Origin: Pseudomonas sp. TH31
GTDB taxonomy: Bacteria; Pseudomonadota; Gammaproteobacteria; Pseudomonadales; Pseudomonadaceae
DNA length: 64,000 bases
Reading direction: 5' to 3'
Assembly (NCBI RefSeq): GCF_016650815.1
Contig: NZ_JAEKEZ010000014.1
Coordinates: 372,001 to 436,000 of the forward strand
Shown: piece by piece, positions 59,201-64,000 of the stretch
How the letters are laid out: each line of letters starts with the position of its first letter
How positions within the stretch are numbered: the stretch's first letter is position 1
The notes under the pieces: generated by a model
The model's database searches: none
What the model saw: the letters and a program-made list of their open reading frames with translations, nothing else
Told to the model about the DNA's origin: nothing
Translations under genes and position numbers: made by a program

Positions 59201-62200
59201 GAAGGTGGCACCGTCACTTACACCGCGACGGTTGGCCAGCCAGTAACGGGCTCGCCAGTCACCGTATCGTTGGCCAACGGCCAGACCATTACGATCGACA
59301 TCGGCAAAACCAGCGGCACCGTCACTGCCGTTGCACCGAACGACGCTCTTAATGGTCATGCGCCACTGACCAACTCGATCACTGGTGTGAGCGGCGGCAA
59401 CTACGAAAATCTGGTCGCCGATAAAACCCCGGTTTCGACTAACGTCACTGACACCATCGACACGACCAACCTGTCGCTGACCGCAACCAACTCGGTGGCC
59501 GAAGGTGGCCAGATCGTTTACACCGCGACCCTGACTAACGCGGCCGGCACGCCAGTGACTGTCACCTTGAGCAATGGCTCGGTGATCACCATTGATGCCG
59601 GCAAAACCACGGGCACCGTGACGGTCGATGCACCAAAAGACGACGTCTACCTCGACGCCGGCAAGGTCAGCGCCACAATTACCACCGCGACCGGCGGCAA
59701 TTTCGAAAGCCTCGTACCGAGCACGGCTGCGGCCGTGACCAACGTTACCGATACCATCGATACCTCGACCGTCACCCTGAAGGCTGATCCATCCGCGGCT
59801 GAAGGTGGCACCGTCACTTACACCGCGACGGTTGGGCAGCCTGTGACAGGTTCGCCAGTGACCGTGACCTTGGCCAACGGCCAGACCATCACCATCGACA
59901 TCGGTAAAACCAGCGGCACCGTTAACGCTGTTGCACCGAACGACGCGTTGAACGGGCATGCGCCACTGACCAACTCGATTACTGGTGTCAGCGGCGGCAA
60001 CTACGAAAACCTGGTCGCTGACAAAACCCCGGTTTCGACTAACGTCACTGACACCGTAGACACTACAACCCTCAGCCTGAGCGCGACGGATACCGTGGCT
60101 GAAGGCGGTTCGATTGTTTACACCGCGACGCTGACCAACGCGGCTGGCACACCAGTGACCGTCACACTGAGCAATGGCTCGGTGATCACTATCGACGCCG
60201 GCAAAACTACCGGTTCCGTGACCGTCGCCGCTCCAGCCGATGACGTCTATAAAGACGCCGGCAAAGTTGAAGTCACTGTCAAAGATGCCGCTGGCGGCAA
60301 CTTTGAGAACCTGGTGACCAATCCGGCTGCGGCCGTGACCAACGTCACCGATACCATCGACACCTCGACCGTTACTCTGAAGGCTGATCCGTCCGCGGCT
60401 GAAGGTGGCACTGTCACCTACACCGCGACAGTCGGCCAGCCAGTGACTGGCAGCCCGGTCACCGTGACTTTGGCCAACGGCCAGACAATCACCATCGACA
60501 TCGGTAAAACCAGCGGCACCGTTAACGCTGTTGCACCGAACGACGCTCTCAATGGTCATGCACCACTGACCAACTCGATCACTGGTGTGAGCGGCGGCAA
60601 TTACGAAAACCTGGTCGCCGACAAAACCCCGGTTTCGACTAACGTCACTGACACCATCGACACGACCAACCTGTCGTTGACCGCAACCAACTCGGTGGCC
60701 GAAGGTGGCCAGATCGTTTACACCGCGACCCTGACTAACGCGGCCGGCACGCCAGTGACTGTCACCTTGAGCAATGGCTCGGTGATCACCATTGACGCTG
60801 GCAAAACCACGGGAACCGTGACGGTCGATGCACCAAAAGACGACGTCTACCTCGACGCCGGCAAGGTCAGCGCCACAATTACCACCGCGACCGGCGGCAA
60901 TTTCGAAAGCCTCGTACCGAGCACGGCTGCGGCCGTGACCAACGTCACCGACACCATCGACACCTCGACCGTCACCCTGAAGGCTGATCCATCGGCAGTT
61001 GAAGGTGGCACCGTCACTTACACCGCCACAGTCGGCCAACCAGTGACTGGCAGCGCGGTCATCGTGACCTTGGCCAACAGCCAGACCATTACGATCGACA
61101 TCGGCAAAACCAGCGGCACCGTCACTGCCGTTGCACCGAACGACGCTCTTAATGGTCATGCGCCACTGACCAACTCGATCACTGGTGTGAGCGGCGGCAA
61201 TTACGAAAACCTGGTCGCCGACAAAACCCCGGTTTCGACTAACGTCACTGACACCATCGACACCACCAACCTGTCGTTGACCGCAACCAACTCGGTGGCC
61301 GAAGGTGGTCAGATCGTTTACACCGCGACACTGACCAACGCGGCCGGCACACCCGTGACCGTCACGCTGAGCAACGGCTCTGTTATCACCATTGACGCTG
61401 GCAAAACCACGGGAACCGTGACGGTCGATGCACCAAAAGACGACGTCTACCTCGACGCCGGCAAGGTCAGCGCCACAATTACCACCGCGACCGGCGGCAA
61501 TTTCGAAAGCCTCGTACCGAGCACGGCTGCGGCCGTGACCAACGTCACCGACACCATCGACACCTCGACCGTCACCCTGAAGGCTGATCCATCGGCAGTT
61601 GAAGGTGGCACCGTCACTTACACCGCCACAGTCGGCCAACCAGTGACTGGCAGCGCGGTCATCGTGACCTTGGCCAACAGCCAGACCATTACGATCGACA
61701 TCGGCAAAACCAGCGGCACCGTCACTGCCGTTGCACCGAACGACGCTCTTAATGGTCATGCGCCACTGACCAACTCGATCACTGGTGTGAGCGGCGGCAA
61801 TTACGAAAACCTGGTCGCCGACAAAACCCCGGTTTCGACTAACGTCACTGACACCATCGACACCACCAACCTGTCGTTGACCGCAACCAACTCGGTGGCC
61901 GAAGGTGGCCAGATCGTTTACACCGCCACTCTGACCAACGCGGCTGGCACACCCGTGACCGTCACGCTGAGCAACGGCTCGGTGATCACCATCGACGCCG
62001 GCAAAACCACGGGCACCGTCACCGTCCCGGCGCCAGCCGATGACGTGTACAAAGACGCCGGCACCGTCCAGGCCACCATCAAAGGTGCCACTGGCGGTAA
62101 CTTCGAGAACCTGGTGACCAATCCGGCTGCGGCCGTGACCAACGTCACCGACACCATCGACACCTCGACCGTTACCTTGAAGGCTGATCCATCGGCGGCT

Positions 62201-64000
62201 GAAGGTGGCACCGTCACCTACACCGCAACCGTCGGCCAGCCAGTGACTGGCTCCGCGGTCACCGTGGCGCTGGCCAATGGTCAGAACATCACGATCGACA
62301 TCGGTAAAACCACTGGCACCGTCACCTCGATTGCACCGAACGACGCGCTCAACGGTCACGCTCCATTGACCAACTCGATCACTGGTGTGAGCGGTGGCAA
62401 CTACGAAAACCTGGTCGCCGACAAAACCCCGGTCAGCACCACCGTGACCGACACCATCGACACCACCAACCTGTCGTTGACCGCAACCAACACCGTCGCT
62501 GAAGGTGGCCAGATCACCTACACCGCCACCCTGACCAACGCCGCTGGCACCCCGGTCACCGTGACTCTGAGCAACGGCTCGGTGATCACCATCGACGCCG
62601 GCAAAACCACGGGCACCGTGACCATCGCGGCACCGGCCGATGACGTTTACATCGACGCCGGCAAGGTCAGCACCACGATCACCAATGCCACCGGTGGTAA
62701 CTTCGAGAACCTGGCCACCAGCAACACGCCTGCCGTGACCAACGTCACCGATACCATCGATAAAACCGAAGTCAGCATCACCGGCAGCACCTCGGTGACT
62801 GAAGGTCAGACCGCCAGCTACACGGTCAGCCTGACGCACCCGGCGCAAACCGACGTGACGCTGAAAATCGTCTACAGCGGCACTGCCACCGACGGTTCGG
62901 ACTTCACCGGCGTATACACCGTGAAGATCCCGGCCGGTGCCAGCACGGCCACTTTCAACGTCGCGACCATTGACGACAAGATCACCGAAAATACTGAAAA
63001 CTTCGTGGTCAAGATTGACTCGGCTACGGGCGGCAACTTCGAGAGCCTGGCAGTCAGCGCCACCAACGGCAGCATCAGCACGACGATTATCGACAACGAT
63101 GCGCCGCCGGTCATCGACCTCGATGCCAACAACTCCAGCGGCGCCACCGGTGCCGATTACAAGGTGACGTTCACCGAAGGCACCACTGGCCAGGGTGTGT
63201 CGATTGCCGACACCGACCTGAAAATCACTGACCCGGACAGCACCATGCTGACCAGCGCCACTATTGTGCTGACCAACCGTCAGGACGGCGATGCGCTGAA
63301 CCTGGGCAACAGCGTCAATGGCATCACCATCAATGCCAACAGCACCAATGGCACTGTCACGCTGACCCTGTCGGGCAATGCGACGCTCGCTGACTACATG
63401 CAGCAGATCAAGAACATCAGCTTCACCAACAGCAGCCACGACCCAAGCACCGTGCCACGGATTATCACCGTGACCGTGACCGATGGCGGCAATTACTCGA
63501 ATGTCGCGACCACCACCGTCAACGTGGTGGCCGTGAACGACGCGCCAACGGCTGCACCGGTTAACGTCACCGGCACCGAAGACACCCCGCTGATCCTCGG
63601 CTGGTCGACCTTCGGCGTCAGCGATGTCGACAGTCCCGCCGCGAGCCTGGGTGTGAAAATCACCGGCCTGCCGGGCGACGGCAAATTGCAGTACTTGAAC
63701 GGCTCGACCTGGACCGACGTCACGACCAACCAGACCGTCACCAAGGCCGACATCGACGCTGGCAAGCTGCGCTTCACCCCGGATGCCAACGAATCCGGCA
63801 CCAACGGCTACGGCGGCACCGGCCTGGGCAACAATCAGGCGGACTACGCGCAGATCAAGTTCCAGCCGACCGACGGCCAGGCCCTGGGTAATACCGGTAC
63901 GGTGACAATTGACATCACGCCTGTGGCCGATGCGCCGTCGTTGAGCATTGCAGACAACAGCGTCAAATCCACCGGGCTGGTCAAGGACGTCTGGACCGGT
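53246..64000 (+). CDS. lapA: Giant LapA-type biofilm adhesin, C-terminus beyond window
   Basis: Open from ATG 53246 to the window end, at least 3585 codons. The N-terminal retention module (MSSVVAIVKSIVGQVFAVSP ... VGDQLDTGAAGAVTLELADG) is followed by the LapG-type cleavage site TAAG at residues 107-110, then a Gly-rich linker. About 31 repeats of 100 residues follow from residue 190. A diverged Calx-beta-like copy (VTEGQTASYTVSLTHPAQTD) comes next, then cadherin-like domains (VVAVNDAPTAAPVNVTGTED). The expected RTX and secretion signal lie beyond the edge. LapG cleaves the retention module when c-di-GMP is low, releasing cells. The divergent lapEBC genes encode its exporter. Confidence 0.93.
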   Translation, partial: MSSVVAIVKSIVGQVFAVSPEGVRRVLVEGDRLFVGDQLDTGAAGAVTLELADGRTLDLGRDTQWSGSAPDSTTDLAQATAQAAPSVEELQQAIVAGADPTTDLEATAAGPAAAGTGGAAGGGHSFVVLDATAGRVDPTIGFPTAGIGSAALATQNTVGAQTTNNATVVNASTLSLSATPTITEAGGVLVYTATLTQAPTSDLTISLSNGSVIVIQAGQTTGTVNVTLAPHDTVYNDATQINVTVTGTTGGAGILVIPPTVPAVTQVTDTIDTTTVTLTAGGSVTEGGQITYTATLTSPAQTPVTVTLSNGSTITIDAGKTTGTVNVPTPANDVYNNGSTVSTTITGTTGGNFENLAPNPAPAVTTITDSVDNTGLTLTATGSVTEGGQITYTATLTNPAQTPVTVTLSNGSTITIEAGKTTGSVHVDTPANDVYQNGSTVSTTITGATGGNFEQLTPSPAPAVTTITDSVDTTTVTLTAGSTVTEGGQITYTATLTNAAQTPVTVTLSNGSTITIEAGKTTGSVHVDTPANDVYQNGSTVSTTITGATGGNFEQLTPNPAPAVTTITDSFDNTGLSLTATGTVVEGGQIIYTATLTNPAGTPMTVTLSNGSVITIEAGKTTGSVTVDTPPNDVYNNGSTVSTTITGTTGGNFEQLTPSTEPALTTITDSKDTTGLSLSATDTVAEGGSIVYTATLTNAAGTPVTVTLSNGSVITIDAGKTTGTVTVPAPADDVYKDAGKVEVTVKDATGGNFENLVTNPAAAVTNVTDTIDTSTVTLKADPSAAEGGTVTYTATVGQPVTGSPVTVTLANGQTITIDIGKTSGTVNAVAPNDALNGHAPLTNSITGVSGGNYENLVADKTPVSTTVTDTVDTTTLSLGATDSVAEGGQIVYTATLTNAAGTPVTVTLSNGSVITIDAGKTTGSVTVAAPADDVYKDAGKVEVTVKDAAGGNFENLVTNPAAAVTNVTDTIDTSTVTLKADPSAAEGGTVTYTASVGQPVTGSPVTVTLANGQNITIDIGKTTGTVTTLAPNDALNGHAPLTNSITGVSGGNYENLVADKTPVSTTVTDTVDTTTLNLGATDSVAEGGQIVYTATLTNAAGTPVTVTLSNGSVITIDAGKTTGSVTVAAPADDVYKDAGKVEVTVKDAAGGNFENLVTNPAAAVTNVTDTIDTSTVTLKADPSAAEGGTVTYTATVGQPVTGSPVTVTLANGQTITIDIGKTSGTVNAVAPNDALNGHTPLTNSITGVSGGNYENLVADKTPVSTIVTDTVDTTTLSLGATDSVAEGGQIVYTATLTNAAGTPVTVTLSNGSVITIDAGKTTGTVTVAAPADDVYKDAGKVEVTVKDATGGNFENLVTNPAAAVTNVTDTIDTSTVTLKADPSAAEGGTVTYTATVGQPVTGSPVTVTLANGQNITIDIGKTTGTVTAIAPNDALNGHAPLTNSITGVSGGNYENLVADKTPVSTNVTDTVDTTTLSLSATDTVAEGGSIIYTATLTNAAGTPVTVTLSNGSVITIDAGKTTGTVTVPAPADDVYKDAGKVEVTVKDAAGGNFENLVTSPAAAVTNVTDTIDTSTVTLKADPSAAEGGTVTYTATVGQPVTGSPVTVTLANGQTITIDIGKTTGTVTAIAPNDALNGHAPLTNSITGVSGGNYENLVADKTPVSTNVTDTIDTTNLSLTATNSVAEGGQIVYTATLTNAAGTPVTVTLSNGSVITIDAGKTTGTVTVDAPKDDVYLDAGKVSATITTATGGNFESLVPSTAAAVTNVTDTIDTSTVTLKADPSAAEGGTVTYTATVGQPVTGSPVTVTLANGQTITIDIGKTSGTVTAVAPNDALNGHAPLTNSITGVSGGNYENLVADKTPVSTIVTDTVDTTTLSLGATDSVAEGGQIVYTATLTNAAGTPVTVTLSNGSVITIDAGKTTGTVTVDAPKDDVYLDAGKVSATITTATGGNFESLVPSTAAAVTNVTDTIDTSTVTLKADPSAAEGGTVTYTATVGQPVTGSPVTVSLANGQTITIDIGKTSGTVTAVAPNDALNGHAPLTNSITGVSGGNYENLVADKTPVSTNVTDTIDTTNLSLTATNSVAEGGQIVYTATLTNAAGTPVTVTLSNGSVITIDAGKTTGTVTVDAPKDDVYLDAGKVSATITTATGGNFESLVPSTAAAVTNVTDTIDTSTVTLKADPSAAEGGTVTYTATVGQPVTGSPVTVTLANGQTITIDIGKTSGTVNAVAPNDALNGHAPLTNSITGVSGGNYENLVADKTPVSTNVTDTVDTTTLSLSATDTVAEGGSIVYTATLTNAAGTPVTVTLSNGSVITIDAGKTTGSVTVAAPADDVYKDAGKVEVTVKDAAGGNFENLVTNPAAAVTNVTDTIDTSTVTLKADPSAAEGGTVTYTATVGQPVTGSPVTVTLANGQTITIDIGKTSGTVNAVAPNDALNGHAPLTNSITGVSGGNYENLVADKTPVSTNVTDTIDTTNLSLTATNSVAEGGQIVYTATLTNAAGTPVTVTLSNGSVITIDAGKTTGTVTVDAPKDDVYLDAGKVSATITTATGGNFESLVPSTAAAVTNVTDTIDTSTVTLKADPSAVEGGTVTYTATVGQPVTGSAVIVTLANSQTITIDIGKTSGTVTAVAPNDALNGHAPLTNSITGVSGGNYENLVADKTPVSTNVTDTIDTTNLSLTATNSVAEGGQIVYTATLTNAAGTPVTVTLSNGSVITIDAGKTTGTVTVDAPKDDVYLDAGKVSATITTATGGNFESLVPSTAAAVTNVTDTIDTSTVTLKADPSAVEGGTVTYTATVGQPVTGSAVIVTLANSQTITIDIGKTSGTVTAVAPNDALNGHAPLTNSITGVSGGNYENLVADKTPVSTNVTDTIDTTNLSLTATNSVAEGGQIVYTATLTNAAGTPVTVTLSNGSVITIDAGKTTGTVTVPAPADDVYKDAGTVQATIKGATGGNFENLVTNPAAAVTNVTDTIDTSTVTLKADPSAAEGGTVTYTATVGQPVTGSAVTVALANGQNITIDIGKTTGTVTSIAPNDALNGHAPLTNSITGVSGGNYENLVADKTPVSTTVTDTIDTTNLSLTATNTVAEGGQITYTATLTNAAGTPVTVTLSNGSVITIDAGKTTGTVTIAAPADDVYIDAGKVSTTITNATGGNFENLATSNTPAVTNVTDTIDKTEVSITGSTSVTEGQTASYTVSLTHPAQTDVTLKIVYSGTATDGSDFTGVYTVKIPAGASTATFNVATIDDKITENTENFVVKIDSATGGNFESLAVSATNGSISTTIIDNDAPPVIDLDANNSSGATGADYKVTFTEGTTGQGVSIADTDLKITDPDSTMLTSATIVLTNRQDGDALNLGNSVNGITINANSTNGTVTLTLSGNATLADYMQQIKNISFTNSSHDPSTVPRIITVTVTDGGNYSNVATTTVNVVAVNDAPTAAPVNVTGTEDTPLILGWSTFGVSDVDSPAASLGVKITGLPGDGKLQYLNGSTWTDVTTNQTVTKADIDAGKLRFTPDANESGTNGYGGTGLGNNQADYAQIKFQPTDGQALGNTGTVTIDITPVADAPSLSIADNSVKSTGLVKDVWTG
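53800..63050 (+). repeat. About 31 tandem 300-bp coding repeats of LapA
   Basis: Repeats are exactly 300 bases apart from 54121 to 62821 (the first interval is 303). From about 55620 two types alternate. Type A contains VGQPVTGSPVTVTLANGQ and LNGHAPLTNSITGVSGGNYE. Type B contains LTNAAGTPVTVTLSNGSVIT and GGNFENLVTNPAAAVTNVTD. The effective unit is therefore 600 bases, and neighbouring dimers are nearly identical in DNA. Confidence 0.92.

Noticed and set aside
56471..63439. Open frame of 2322 codons on the minus strand inside lapA
   Set aside because: It is the antisense of a GC-rich 300-base repeat array, where one stop-free antisense frame is copied with every repeat. The sense strand has the full adhesin with retention module and TAAG site. 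The same applies to frames at 53360-54748 and 54767-56359.

Overview
The window reads as a chromosomal segment of a fluorescent-group Pseudomonas. Support comes from protein families (pga, a LapA-type adhesin with its secretion genes, an aae-like efflux operon, DUF6124 and DUF2789 proteins), high GC, and many REP/REPIN-type palindromes between genes. The species is inferred from family knowledge, not from a marker gene.

Layout. 1-5600 (minus): pgaA-pgaB-pgaC for poly-N-acetylglucosamine, with pgaC running off the left edge. 5801-8281: a DUF945 protein with a terminator and a small membrane protein. 8364-13423 (minus): a tightly overlapping operon of a MarR regulator, FUSC pump, DUF1656 protein, HlyD adaptor and outer-membrane factor. 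13609-14297: a HigBA-type toxin-antitoxin pair. 14451-16768: DUF2789, a YbaK-type deacylase, NfeD and an SPFH protein. 16951-17593: a structured leader with two mutually exclusive helices in front of a DUF6124 gene.

17859-38106 is a surface-protein island. It holds a roughly 2743-residue adhesin with an N-terminal LEPR-type motif, a DUF4347 domain and nineteen 102-residue Ig-like repeats. Around it are a TolC-like protein, two sulfotransferases, an Asp/Asn hydroxylase-like protein, a GT39-type glycosyltransferase, a tail-collar protein and a DUF6916 protein. A further operon encodes two HlyD adaptors, an M50 protease-like membrane protein carrying its own lipoyl/HlyD region, and a GNAT enzyme. 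No ABC ATPase lies in this island, so it is a candidate for an unusual export route.

38615-43894: a LysR-linked MFS/HlyD/outer-membrane-factor efflux operon. 44029-47713: an ABC importer with a TauD-family dioxygenase, probably for organosulfur compounds. 47979-52887 (minus): lapC-lapB-lapE, a type I secretion system, divergent from lapA (53246 to the right edge). LapA carries a TAAG LapG-type cleavage site and about 31 repeats of 100 residues.

Together the window carries three biofilm-matrix systems: PNAG, LapA with its type I secretion system, and the LEPR-type adhesin island. Ten single-base frame breaks lie in or beside short base runs of otherwise intact genes, nine of them undercalls. 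They look like sequencing errors rather than decay, and affected genes are annotated across their full extent.
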